Below, in pieces: positions 36,817 through 48,440 of a DNA stretch of 64,000 nt. Position 1 is the first letter of the stretch. Every line of letters starts with the position of its first letter. The position numbers were made by a program, and so were the translations under genes. Source of the DNA: Vicia villosa (Eukaryota > Streptophyta > Magnoliopsida > Fabales > Fabaceae); assembly GCF_029867415.1 (NCBI RefSeq), contig NC_081183.1:59718336-59782335 (forward strand), in the 5' to 3' direction. The notes below the pieces were generated by a model, which searched no databases, was not told the origin of the DNA, and saw only the letters and a program-made list of their open reading frames with translations.

Positions 36817-36818
<2 letters not shown>
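36626..36818. other. Unassigned A/T-rich segment
   Basis: This stretch has an internally repetitive 'ggcctgaaactggcctatgac' theme but no ORF and no element ends that I recognise. It separates the broken Tekay unit from the (TA)n tract. Confidence 0.3.

Positions 36819-36871
<53 letters not shown>
36819..36871. repeat. (TA)n microsatellite
   Basis: About 26 uninterrupted TA units, followed by a short TATA-rich tail. Confidence 0.95.
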
Positions 36872-36874
<3 letters not shown>

Positions 36875-36897
36875 TATATATGTCGGTCAATATGACT

Positions 36898-37467
36898 CAT
36901 TAGTAGAAAATTAGCTTTTAGTGACCGAATTAGAGACCGAAAAAGCTTAAAAATCGGTTACTAAAACATTTTGTGACCGATTTAGCGACCATTACTTTTT
37001 GGTTGAAAGAGTGCTAGTTGCTAAGCTTTTGCGACGAATTTAGTGACCAAAATTTAGTGATCGAATTTGTGATTGAATTTAGTGACCAATTTTAGTGTTC
37101 TTTTACATAAAATAAAAGATAAAAACTGTGATACTTAAGAATCAAACTTGTGACTTCCGAGTATTAAAATAAGACATTGCCATTACACAACTTAACATCT
37201 ATTGTTATATTCTATATTTAAACACATATACATATAGTTTTATATTTAAATACTATTTATTAAAACAACAAAAAAATGAAAATTTTACTAAAAATTAAAA
37301 ATTGAAAGAGAATTGAAATTTTAAAAAAAATGAAAAAGAAATAGTAGCATAATAAATAGGATTAAAATTATAAAAAGAAAATAAAAAAATATTAGTGACC
37401 GAAATTTGGGTCTCTAATTCTTTGGTCACTAAAAGTAAATTTGACTTCATAAATATTTTTACTAATC
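36898..37467. mobile_element. CACTA-like miniature element (non-autonomous)
   Basis: The ends are inverted: CTTTTAGTGACC at 36915-36926 with GGTCACTAAAAG at 37424-37435, plus 'gaattagagacc' against 'ggtctctaatt'. The outer bases (CATTAGTAGAAAA and TTTTTACTAATC) resemble degenerate CACTA termini. Internal 'gtgaccgatttagcgacc' copies are typical of subterminal repeats. No coding region and no clear 3-bp target duplication is seen, so the class is tentative. Confidence 0.5.
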
Positions 37468-37471
37468 TAAG

Positions 37472-37883
37472 TGTTCTGGACCAACCCAATCAATATAATT
37501 GGGCCAACCCAGCCTTCGGCCCAAGACCATTTAGACCGCGCGTGTCAAGATTCGCCCCTATCGCTCCTGGCATATTAACGAGACAGCCGACCACGAGGGA
37601 CCCCCGTGTCCGGTAAACAATCAGTTCACGCGTCACCTAAATATCTGCCCCAGAAAGAGGAGTCCAATTTGCGCATAAACATCTTATAAATAGCCCTCTC
37701 ACCACAGAGGGCAAGGTAATCTTTTCTTACCCCCAAAACTCTCTCACTTTGTTGTACCTTGTGGAACATATACTTACTTTGGCATCGGAGTTCCTTGCAG
37801 GTACAACACCTTTTTCCCCTACCAACCGTTCGGAACTTCAAGACTTCACTGTTGCTGGCCATCTGATCTGATCGGTAAGATCA
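37472..37883 (+). repeat. 5' LTR of the Tat-lineage element
   Basis: It begins TGTTCTGGACC and ends at TCA before the primer site (about 412 bp). A TATA box (cttataaatagcc) lies at 37682-37694. The start is chosen because TG directly follows the CACTA-like element's flank. The five bases before it (ctaag) are the expected target duplication, which cannot be confirmed. Confidence 0.65.
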
Positions 37884-37884
37884 G

Positions 37885-37902
37885 TGGTGCCGTCTGTGGG
37901 AA
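37885..37902 (+). other. Primer binding site of the Tat-lineage element
   Basis: TGGTGCCGTCTGTGGGAA lies two bases after the LTR. It resembles the Tat/Athila-type primer sites that begin TGG(C/T)GCCGT. I do not assign the tRNA. Confidence 0.65.
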
Positions 37903-37996
37903 CTCTAGCTCCCCCGTTCCTTTTCTTGCACCTTCTTGATCCATTCTTGCCTCCTGCAAGAACCCAGGAACCAAAGCCTTAATCAAATCATTACTC

Positions 37997-39837
37997 ATGG
38001 CCGGCAATAACGAAAATCCCTCTTCATTAGACGCTGCAATACTCAAGAGAAACGACATCTCCGTCATTCCGCCTTCCAGAAACACTGTCCCTAGAGACGG
38101 TGTCACAGCGTCCCCTTCCCCAAAAGATCTCCAAGATGATCAATTTCATCGTTTCGAAGATACGAGCGGGAAGGACAACCACGAAGAAAGTCTGGGCAAC
38201 CCTTTCCTCTCCAAAGGACAGACTCCTAAAGATCAGACCATAAACGTTGTTCTAGCTGCTCTTGCCTAGACCAATGCGCTCATATAATAGCAAAGTGACC
38301 GAATCGGGGCCCTCGAGCAGAAGCGCCGCTCAAAAACTCCACTCGATCACAAAACTCGCTCTCGACGCGAGGTAGTCACCAAGAAACGCCCTCGTTCCCC
38401 CTCCCCCAAGGAGAATACGGGTCCCTCTTCCAAGAAATGGTCGAGCGAACAATGTTCCCGACACCGTTCACTGTCCCCACGGCCAAAAAGGAATTTTGGA
38501 TCACCCCCGGCGAAGCACGACGACAACCGAAGGCGACGCAGGTGTAGTCAGAGCCGATCTTTTTCTCCATCAGCCAGCGACAACGAAGAAGAGCGCCATG
38601 GTCCTCTATCCCAAGCAATCTTGGAGGCTCCCCTTCCAATCGGTCTCGAAAAACCCCCTCCGCTGGGCACTTACGACGAGACCACTGATCTAGACGAACA
38701 CATAGAGAACATCGACGCCCTTCTCGACTATAGAGGGGTGCCCAGTGCCATCAAATGTCGTTTGTTCCCTACCACCCTGCGCAATGGAGCCATGACTTGG
38801 TATAAAAGTTTGCCCGACGAGTCTATCACTTCATGGAAAGTGCTCGGGAAACTTTTTTCCAGACACTTCACGGCTTCCCGGAGACACCTAAATCAAAAGC
38901 CTCCTTGGAAGCCATCATCCAAGGAAAAGATGAGTCTTTACGGGCGTATATAGAAAGATTTAACAAAGAAGTCGTACAAGTGTCCACCACTGCCCATATG
39001 AAGAAATTCTTGCTCGAGCGCGGCCTCCGACCATGGTCGGACTTCGCTAAAGCCGTCGGAATCGAAACACCGGCCACTCTGGACGAGTTCTTCCTCAAAG
39101 CTCATGCATACATACAATATAAGGAAAAAGAGGCCACTCACACGGTACGCAATTCTAGACAAGAAGAAACCAGCAAGAATGGTCGACAAGACGATTCCCG
39201 TCGGGGAACGGACAAGAAGAAAGACGACAAGGGCCGGGATCCCAAAGACTACAAAGCCCTAGCCGGGAAATTCCGAGAATACACCCCACTCAACGCCTCA
39301 AGGGAACGCATCTTGAACGAGTGCGCAAACGCCGAATTCCAGACGGGCAAGGTCCGCTTCCCTAAAACCATGCCCGCACGACCGAACTTGGATAAATCAA
39401 AATACTGCCGGTTCCACAAAGGCCACGGGCACAACACCGAGGACTGCATCCACCTAAAGGATTCCATAGAAATATTAATCAGGGAGGTACATTTGAAACA
39501 ATATGCGAAGAAGCAGGAAGCCGCGAGGGAAACTAAACCAGTAACCGAGGAAAAACCAGCGGAGGATACACCTGCCATACAAGTAGCCATGAGCATCACC
39601 AGGCCGGAAGACTTTTACCTCCCTGACTGGGCTGCACCGGCGACCACCACCTCCCCTTACAGCGCGTGGGAAATGTTCCCCTCTGCCATGGTCATATCGG
39701 GTGGAGGATTCAGCAAGCTCACCGTGGGATCCGTAAAGCGCAAGTTTGACGAGCTGATCTCAGCCAGCGCAAACAAGGCCACCATGTTCGACCACACCAA
39801 GGGCAGCCCAACCTCCATCTCCTTTTACAAAGAGGAA
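37997..39837 (+). pseudogene. gag: Tat-lineage gag
   Basis: The start is the ATG at 37997 (MAGNNENPSS). A TAG at 38267-38269 interrupts the Arg/Ser-rich N-terminal part. The capsid region (LPIGLEKPPPLGTYDETTD, then WYKSLPDESI) follows at 38630-38880, and a frameshift near 38890 shifts it into the frame that continues to 39837 (SKASLEAIIQGKDESLRAY). A single zinc-knuckle-like motif CRFHKGHGHNTEDC lies at about 39407-39447. The frame ends with TGA 39838-39840 before the protease. The Lys/Asp-rich stretch at 39180-39250 is a linker. Confidence 0.8.
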
Positions 39838-39840
39838 TGA

Positions 39841-40356
39841 CCCGGTGGAGCCCCCAACGCCAACATCCCCCTCCACATCAGGGCTAGGATGGCCAATTTT
39901 GACGTACGACGGATATTGATCGATCAGGGAAGTTCAGTAGACATCATGTACTCCCAACTGTTCAGAACGCTTCAACTGAATGACAATCACCTCACTCCCT
40001 ACATAGGATCCGACCTACAAGGCTTCAATGGCACGGTAACTAAGCCGTGGGGGTTCGTCGAACTCATAGTTACCATCGGATCGGTAGAAACCACGAGGGT
40101 CGTCAAAATCCAATTCCTGGTCATCGATTGTCCCTTAATATACCAGTGTATTCTCAGACGCCCGACGCTGGCCGAGTTAATCGTCGTTCCTTCAACCGTG
40201 CACCTAAAGCTTAAATATTATACGACTAAGGGACAGGTAGCAACACTCAACGGCGACATCGAAGCAGCTAGGAGGTGCTTCGAAGCCTCCGCCAAGGGCC
40301 TGAGCACGATAAAGACACCGGCCCAAGAGAAAATAGCGACCAGTGCAATCTCATAA
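39841..40356 (+). pseudogene. Tat-lineage aspartic protease
   Basis: The active-site motif reads LIDQGSSVDIMY near 39916-39951, with the catalytic Asp present and the middle residue Gln. Such DxGSS variants occur in Tat elements. The second conserved motif (YQCILRRPTL) appears as LRRPTLAEL near 40150. It is joined in frame with gag across the TGA at 39838 and ends at TAA 40354-40356. Confidence 0.75.
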
Positions 40357-41342
40357 ACCAACAAATATATGCCCCGCATCGACACTGTCGACCTCGACAG
40401 TCGCTTTCTGGGAGAATCCGAGCAGAACATCAACTCGGGGGCACAAATGGGATTCTCCGGCCAATTCCTGACGGAGACTTCAAACTCGTGGCCCTCGGAG
40501 ATGATCTGACTAGGGGAATTAAGATCGAAGCAGACTTGTCGGACCTGGCCAAAAGATAACTCAAAGCTTGCCTCCAAGAAAATGCTGACCTATTCGCTTG
40601 GAGCGCTGCAGAGATGCCAGGGCTCGACCCAGAGGTGGTTTGCCATCACCTGACCATCGACCCTGCCTGCAAGGCCATCGCTCAGAGAAGAAGAAAACAG
40701 TCACCAGAAAAAACGGCTGCAGCCGAACTAGCTGTAAAAGACCTCCTAGAGGCCAAATTTATATCTGAAGCCAAATACACTACTTGGCTCTCCAATGTTG
40801 TACTTGTTAAAAAATCAAATGGAAAATGGCGCATGTGCACTGACTACACCGATCTTAATAGGGCTTGCCCAAAAGATGTTTACCCTCTCCCTAACATAGA
40901 TAAACTAGTTGATAATTCCGCCGATTTTAAATTATTTTCATTTATGGACACCTACTCCGGGTACAATCAAATACCCATGGCTAAAACTGACAAGAAATAC
41001 ACGGCCTTCATGACCGAATCGGGCAACTACTATTACAACATAATGCCCTTCGGTCTGAAGAACGCCGGTGCAACATACCAGCGCATGATGAATAAGGTTT
41101 TCAGAGCAGAGATAGGCGATATGCTCGAAGTCTATATGGACGATATGATCGTCAAATCCCAAGAAGAAACCGATCATGCCGCCCATCTCAAAAGGGTTTT
41201 CGAACAAGCCCGAAAGTGCAAAATGAGGTTCAACCCCGAGAAATGAACGTTCGGCGTTCGGGCAGGAAAATTCCTCGGTTTCTATCTAACGTAAAGAGGA
41301 ATTGAAGCCAACCGTGATAAATGCAGGGATTTTCGGACCTGT
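40357..41342 (+). pseudogene. Tat-lineage reverse transcriptase, first part
   Basis: The RT frame is open from 40614. It shows SNVVLVKKSNGKWRMCTDY, SFMDTYSGYNQIPM, MPFGLKNAGATYQRM, and the catalytic YMDD near 41134-41145. TGA at 41244-41246 interrupts it in place of a Cys codon, after which family-like sequence (FGVRAGKFLGF) continues to the solo LTR at 41343. The stretch 40357-40613 reads in another frame with family-like sequence, so a frameshift separates it. RT continues after 43394. Confidence 0.8.
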
Positions 41343-43394
41343 TGTAACACCCCATACATACATTGCCTAGGATATACGTATATGGCATTAAAATGGTACT
41401 CAAAAATCATAAACATAAGCAGCGGAATAGATAATGTATAAGTACAAGTACAAAAGCCTAAACTGTCATGGCCAAAAAGTACATGAATTCCAAGTGGTAC
41501 AAATACATATCCATGGTACAAAAGATAGAGATACGAAAGATCATAAACTACGATAGAACGCATCGCCAAGAAACATCAACTCGAAGCTAAGCCATCTTAC
41601 CCTTGCCTCGATCCTGCCTCGAACCACCTGTAAAAAGAATAATTGGAATGGGGTGAGATTACTAAATCTCAGTGAGTCTCCCTATCTTACGGGTTCACTC
41701 AGTTCTACAGGGAACATGCAATCAACAGATTCACCGAGAATCCGGGTTACCTCACGGCTAGGTACAAGTACAAACAAGGTACACCACCATTGGAAGTCCC
41801 ATAACTATCCAATGTGGCCACAAAGATAACCACATAGTCAAAACCACCGTATGCAAATCCGTACCCATGTACGAGGAATCCAGGAGTAAGTTACAGCCCG
41901 CTCATTAGGCTACGCAATCCACACCCTCGGTGAGTTACACCCATACATCGAATCAAGAGACTTGCACATGCACACCGCAAGACAAATCGGATTTACTTCC
42001 TAAACGGATTCCATCCGAGATGAGTTACAGCCGCGACGTTGCCTAAATGGTGCCCGACCCCATCTTTGTCTATACGCCGATGTGTTAACGGCTAGTGCAA
42101 ATACGCCATCTTGATAATACGAGCCCACCGGGCGAAAGCCTAGTGATCTTGCCTACATGGCATCACTAGAGGTGAATCGAAGGTAATATTGCCTACGTGG
42201 CATTACCTCTCCACCATACCAAGCACGCAGATGTGTTAACGGCTAGTGGAGAAACGCCCTTGAAGACCTCCACATGCACATTGCAACGGTATTAAGTGTT
42301 CTATGCGATTTACCCCCTAATAGCCTAGGCCCACTCCGATTCAAGCATACCACCACACAATCAAGCCACACAGGCAAAGCGTCTCCGAACGTTCAACCGG
42401 AACGAACGAGAATAACAATGATCACATCATAACACAATCAACAATTGCATCTCTCAAATATACATGCATACAAGTAAGATGGTGATCATATCATAGTCTC
42501 ATACACTTAAAACATGTACTAGCATATCATATAAGTCGTAAGAGGCCTTCGATTCCGATACGAAGCGAAACTGCACTCATATGGGAGAATTATCAATTCT
42601 GTGTCAGACTAGTTCGCTACAGCGAACTTCTGTTCGCTACAGCGAACTCAAACAGAACCTAAACTTCTGCAAATCCAGGTCAATTCGCTACAGCGAACTC
42701 CCAGCGAAGGAAAGTTCGCTACAGCGAATAAATCAATTCAACTCCCAGGCTTAGTCGCTACACAGTTCGCTACAGCGAACCATTCGCTACAACGAATGAA
42801 AGTTCGCTGCAGCGAACTCTGCAAAATCAGCAAAATGCATAAACGCATTTGGGGTCCCCAAGCCCTAAATTTCTACATGCAGCCATTAATGATCAAATAA
42901 TAAGCTATAGTAAAGATACATATACTCCTTATTACCAGAAAGGAGGGTTAAACATGCAATTTGTAAGATCATTGAACATTTACTCTCAAAAACCCTTTAA
43001 CCCCAAACATGGCATAAACCCCATAGGATACCCCAAGGTCTCTATCTATGAGACTCACCTTGAAGAGGGGCAGTAGGAGCTGCGAAATCAGAAGAAAAAG
43101 ATGAAGATTGCTTAATTAATGGTGCATGCAAGGTTGATGATGAAGTTGTGTTATGGGCCTCCTTCTCCTTCCTCTTGCTTTTCACGTTTCCTTCCTCTTC
43201 TTTCTCCAAATTCTATTTGTTTACCAAGAATAGAATGAGTCTCAAGCCAAACACATCCTTAAGTCTTTAGTATTAGGTGCATTGACCACAACACCCTCCA
43301 ACTAGACTCTATTTACCATGATGCCACTCAGTTACATCTCAACTAAATGAATTTCTTATTATTAAATCTCTTGAAATAAAATTAGGATATTACA
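41343..43394 (-). repeat. Tekay-like solo LTR inside Tat-lineage pol
   Basis: It is bounded by TG at 41343 and TTACA at 43394 (2052 bp). On the minus strand it reads TGTAATATCC to GGGTGTTACA. Flanks CCTGT (41338-41342) and CCTGC (43395-43399) match at four of five bases, consistent with an aged target duplication. RT sequence resumes beyond it. It contains a cluster of GTTCGCTACAGCGAAC boxes (42612-42817). The plus-strand ORF at 42849 has no recognised domain. Confidence 0.75.
42612..42817. repeat. GTTCGCTACAGCGAAC box cluster
   Basis: About seven copies or close variants of an interrupted palindrome occur: the first two exact at 42612-42627 and 42632-42647, the rest near 42684, 42714, 42764, 42782 and 42802 with small changes. 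Each has the arms TTCGCT/AGCGAA around a 2-bp centre. Confidence 0.85.
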
Positions 43395-44400
43395 CCTGCC
43401 CACCCCGAACTCGAAAAAATCAATCCAAACATTAAACGGCATGCTCACGTCACTATCCAGGTTTGTGGCCAAATCCGCCCAGCATGCCCTTCCCTTATTC
43501 AAACTCTTATGTAAAGAGACCGCTTTCGAATGGACAGAAGAGTGTGAACGCGCCTTCCCACATCTCAAGCAAACCCTGTACTGCCCACCGGTCTTATCAA
43601 GGCCTGAGGTCGGCAAAACCCTATACATTTACCTCGCGGTAGCCACCGAGGCCGTCAGCGCGGCCTTGATACGAGAAACCCCGGAAGGCCAAAAACCCAT
43701 TTACTTCACGAGCAAAGCACTTCAAGGTCTCAAGGTCAGATACCAACGGATCGAAAAGGTCGGGCTCGCGTTAATAACTGCAGCACGGAGACTCAGGCAC
43801 TATTTCTTAGCTCACACCATAATCGTGCGAACCGAGCAACCTGTGAAACAATTGCTTGCACAGCCCGATATGGCCGGACGGATGCTCCTCTAGTCGTTAG
43901 AGCTCGCAGAGTTCGACGTTAAATACGAAGGAAGAAAAGCCCTTAAGGCACATGTCTTAGCATATTTCGTGGCCAAGATGACCTTCCCAGAAACAACGAA
44001 CTGCAACACCCGAAGATGGATCATATACGTGGACAAAGCCTCCAGCTCAACTGGCAGCGGAGCAGGGATCATTCTGGAAAATGGAGAAGGAACCCTCATA
44101 GAAGTATCCCTCTCACTCTCGTTCCCAACATCCAACAACCAAGCCGAATATGAGGCCCTGATTGCCGGATTGCGCCTCGCAAACGATCTAGAAGCCGAGG
44201 ACATTGAGGTATTCACTAATTCTCAACTGGTCGCATCCCATTTTTCCTGCGAATACCAGGTCAAAAGAGAAGCCCTCGCCGAATACCTGGCACTCGTACG
44301 AGAGAGATTGACCAGATTCAGAAGCGCCAAAGTAAAACACATACCAAGGGAATACAACTCCTGAGCAGACGTCCTATCAAAGCTAGCTGGCACGAGGAAG
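43395..44400 (+). pseudogene. Tat-lineage RNase H and archaeal-type RNase H
   Basis: The first RNase H reads YIYLAVATEAVSAALIRE and YFTSKALQGLKVRYQRIEK, ending at TAG 43891-43893. The archaeal-type domain follows: YVDKASSSTGSGAG (Asp present), NNQAEYEALIAGLR (Glu present), EVFTNSQLVASH, where the usual Asp is Asn by one G-to-A change, and ADVLSKLA after a TGA at 44362-44364. The second domain is therefore probably inactive. Stops are consistent with Trp and Arg codons altered by transitions. Confidence 0.8.
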
Positions 44401-45732
44401 AAAGGGGGCAACAAATCCTTAATCCAGGAAGTATTGTCAAAACCTAGTACCAAATCTCCACCCGCATTAACACTCGTAAACGCGATCGGAGACGCGTCCT
44501 GCTGGATGACCCCCGTATACAATTACCTAACCAGCGACCTCCTGCCCGCCGACCCAAAAGAGGCCTCTCTAATCCGAAGGAGAGCCTGCTCATACGTCCT
44601 GATCGAAAATATCCTCTACCGGCGAGGATTTTCCATACCCCTTCTTAAGTGCATAGATAAGGACACGGCTCCCCACATACTCCGAGAGATACACGAAGGA
44701 ATCAATGCCCAGCACTTAGGAGGGAAATCCCTCGCTCGGAAAGCCTCCGAGCCAGATATTATTGGCCCACGATGCAAAATGACGCCAAGGAATACGTAAA
44801 GAAGTGAGACAAATGCCAACGTTTCATGGACATGCACCTTGCACCCCCCCAACGAGCTTAAGTCCTTATCATCTCCCTGGCCATTCGCATGGTGGGGCAT
44901 GGATCTCCTCGGCCCGTTCGTGACCGGGAGCAATCAAAACAAGTACCTAATAGTCGCGGTCGACTATTTTACTAAATGGATCAAAGCTGAACCATTAGCC
45001 AAAATAACATCCCTGAACGTGCTCCGCTTCTACAAAAGAAACATCCTCGCTCGGTTCGGGGTGCCCTTGGCTATCATTACTGACAACGGCACCCAGTTCA
45101 TCGACGGGCGTTTTGAAGAGTTCGTCACAAGATTAGGGACCAAACAACATTTTGCATTAGTCGAGCACCCCCAAACTAACGAGCAAGCGGAGCCTATCAG
45201 CAGGTTAATTTTGAGGGGCCTCAAAAGAAGACTGGACGTGATAAAAAGGGGATGGGTGGAAGAGTTGCACAGCGTCCTGTGGGCCTGTCGCACCACCCCA
45301 CACTCCACTACCGGGGAGACCCCCTTCCAACTGACGTACGGAACGGAGGCCGTGATCCCCGTCGAGGTACATGTGCCCTCGAGACACATCGAAGAGCCGC
45401 TCGAGACAGAGGGCAACATCGAGGCAATCAGGGAAGAGCTCGACCTGGTCGAGGAAATTCGCACCAGGGCCGCTCTACGCGAAGCTTCACTCAAGCAAAA
45501 AATCGCCCTAAGACATGACGCGAAGTTCATTAAACGGGAATTTGAAGTAGACAGCCTAGTGCTCAAAAGAAACTACAAAGATTCCCGAGAAGGCAAACTG
45601 ACTGCGAATTGGGAAGGCCCCTATCGTGTCCGAGCAAGGACAGAAAACGGGGTATATTACCTAGAGAATATGCAAGGAGAAGAACTCGCTCGACCTTGGA
45701 ACGCTGAAAAACTTAAACAATATTACAGTTAA
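44401..45732 (+). pseudogene. Tat-lineage integrase
   Basis: The zinc domain begins HILREIHEGINAQHLGGKS and is broken by a frameshift near 44750. The catalytic core is open from 44839: Asp in VAVDYFTKW, Asp in IITDNGTQF, and Glu in QTNEQAEPIS, all three present. The C-terminal domain (KLTANWEGPYRVRARTENG) ends at TAA 45730-45732. The apparent start at 44839 lies inside the domain. Confidence 0.8.
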
Positions 45733-45910
45733 AAACACAGGTGCGGCCTGGTACGCGCCGAGCACCTATAAATATAACAAAATGACAGAAGCATGCTCTC
45801 TTAATCGAACAGACTCCTTATCCTTCGGGGAATCCGAATACCGAGCATTCCCGTCGTAATCATGTACCACAAAGGCAGAACGCCCCGCTCGCGAGGGGAC
45901 CGTTCACGCC
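45733..45910 (+). other. 3' non-coding region of the Tat-lineage element
   Basis: No ORF. It is interrupted at 45911 by the solo LTR, with the duplicated ACGCC at 45906-45910. Confidence 0.55.
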
Positions 45911-46607
45911 TGTTGCACCCCAATTTTTGATCTCTGAGATCCCATCATTTTCTAAAGTATTATGATCATTATCATTATCATTTATCATTATCATTTATCA
46001 TCATGCATATTTTTATTTACTAACAAAAAAATAAAAAGAAAAAAATTTCGTTGCTAGTGTGTTAAAAACAGGAGAATGATCAAGAGAAAGCTGAAGAAAT
46101 TAGGGTTTTGAGGCCCACAAGAGGTTCAACATTATCTCAAGACTCAAAGGTTCCTCCAATCAATATTCAAGTCCAAGGATGGCTCAGTTTAAGGCAGACA
46201 ACTCTCCAGATCGCCTGAAGCACCAAATTAGGGTTTTGACCTAATTTCACCAGAGGATTGAATTTTAATCAGGAGATGATTCCAAGACTCAAATTATGAT
46301 TCAAAGGCCTTCAAATCAACATTATAGTCCATTCATGTCATTCAATTCAAGAGAAGACCTTGATTCATTGAAAGATCGCAAAACTGCGGTTCATTTGGAA
46401 AAAGTCAACTGCAGTCAAAAATCAAGATTTTTGGTCAACATCAATTATTTGAAGTAATATTCATCATTTGATCAAGGATTGATCATAATTCATCAAGAAA
46501 AGTTCAAAAATCAACAAAACTCAAAATTGCAAAATTAAGGTTTTTGACATAAAAGTCAACTGAACTTTGACCAGCCATAACTCCCTACTCGTTCATCAGA
46601 AAAATTA

Positions 46608-48071
46608 CAACCGAAGCTCATTCTCAAGGAAATTCAATTCTCTACAACTCTGATGTTGGGTCCGAGGTCAAGAAATGTTTCCGCCTAAGAGATATAAGCC
46701 AAAACATTACAGGTCATTTTCAAAGTCAACAAAAAGCAGTTTTTTGTCAAAGCCCATATCATCAAGATAACTTCTCCAAATACAAAAACGCTTCCAAACT
46801 GGCTTGTAGAGGACATCTTGGGCTTTCCAAAAAGTACAAGAACACTTTCATAGGATCAAAATTGAGGGAGATATGCCTTGATGAAGTTGACCTTTTTTGG
46901 AAGAATGCATGAAACAAGTAATGACCAAAAGTTGATTTTTTTTCAAAAAGGCCAATTCTTTTGTGATTCAATCTTGATTCTCATATGTTTAAAGATATTC
47001 ACAACCTATCCATGGTTCATGACATTTTTTATTTCATTTTATATTGAATTTTATTTATTTAAAATTCAATTAAAGTGAGATAATTCAAAGATATTATCAA
47101 AGATGCTTATGGTTGCCAATCAAGACTAATTCAAAGATGCTTCAAGATAATATTTGAGATTGGAAATAATAACACTTGAGTGTTTTAACCATGGTTAAGC
47201 AAATGCACTTATTGAAAAATATTCCATTTTATATTCTTTTCCAAAATCAATCATGAAAATTCCAACTTGCAAGAGTTCAAGATCAAATCATTTGCCTATA
47301 AATAGAGCTTCATTTTCTTCATTCAAGAGGAGGAAAAAAAGGGGAGGAACACAAAGAACAACAACAATCACCACAAAGTCATAGTTTAAGTTTATATTTT
47401 TCAAAAGTTTCAAGAAACTTGTAAAAATCAAGGCTCATTCAAATAGCCATTTTCAATCAATTTCAATCACTCTATTCCACTCTTGGGACATCATAGAGTA
47501 AGTACAATGTAATTTTTAATATGTAGTAGTGTTAGGAGTTCATGAATTAAAAAACTCCATATTTATGCATATTTTCAATTTCTCAAAAAAAAATGTTTTA
47601 ATTTTAGTTTTAAGTTGATAAAATGTTTATTTAATTTTTAACATAAAAATATTTTATTTCTTTTCATAATTAATTTATTTTGCTTAATTAATTAATAATT
47701 ATGTAAATATTGTTTTTTTAAAATTATTTTCAACCAATCAAAAAACTCCAAAAATATTTTCCTTTTAGATTTAGGTTTATATTTTTACAATCTAATTTTT
47801 GACATATAAAATAATATTTTTCTTGTTAAGTTTAATTATTTGTATAATTATTTGTTTAATTAGCTTGTTAATTAACTTAAAATCAATTCCAAAAAAAAAT
47901 CACAAAAAGAATGAATTAAGTTTAATTTGTTTTATATTTACTTTTGTATATTATTTGATATTATTTCTTATCTTTTTCTTTGTCTTGAATTGGAGTAAAA
48001 GATCAAATATGGCAGAGATTTTATGCAGTTGATTTAAGACTTTTGGAAATTTATCGTGTAGTCGCTATGAT
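46608..48071 (+). repeat. Segment A: LTR part that is also present inverted at 57790-59253
   Basis: This 1464-bp stretch ends at the CACTA insertion site (GAT, 48069-48071). Its reverse complement occupies 57790-59253 with no net length difference: coordinates sum to 105861 at both ends. The small ORFs read in the two copies are identical. It contains the LTR TATA box at 47295-47307. Confidence 0.9.
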
Positions 48072-48072
48072 A

Positions 48073-48440
48073 CACTACGCCAAATTTGGCTTTTAGCAGC
48101 ACCCCTACGAAAGCGCTTTTAGGAAAAGCGCTGGCATAGGCTTCGCTAAAGACAAAATTAAAAAACACGCTAAAAAAGCGCTCTAATAGTGGGGGGGTAT
48201 GAAAGCGCTTTTAAGAAGCGCTCTGGTAGGGGGGGGTTATGAGAGCGCTTTTCAAAAGCGCTCTGGTAGGGGGGGGGGTACGAAAGCGCTTTACAAAAGC
48301 GCTCTGGTAGGTGGGGGGAACGTGGGGGGAACGAAAGCGCTTTTCAAAAGCGCTCTGGTAGGGGTGTTTAATGAGAGCGCTTTTTGTCAAAAGCGCTGGT
48401 ATAGCCCAGGCTATGAGAGCGCTTTCCAGAAGCGCTTTAG
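48073..48440 (+). repeat. CACTA left terminal and subterminal repeats
   Basis: After the terminal CACTACGCCAAATTTGG, units of the type 'gaaagcgctttt-aaaagcgctctggtag' followed by a G tract repeat about ten times. Such subterminal repeats bind the accessory transposase protein in En/Spm. The ORF at 48199 translates these repeats and is not a gene. Confidence 0.8.

Noticed and set aside
42612..42817. A CRISPR-like array
   Set aside because: Boxes are palindromic, irregularly spaced and inside a plant LTR.
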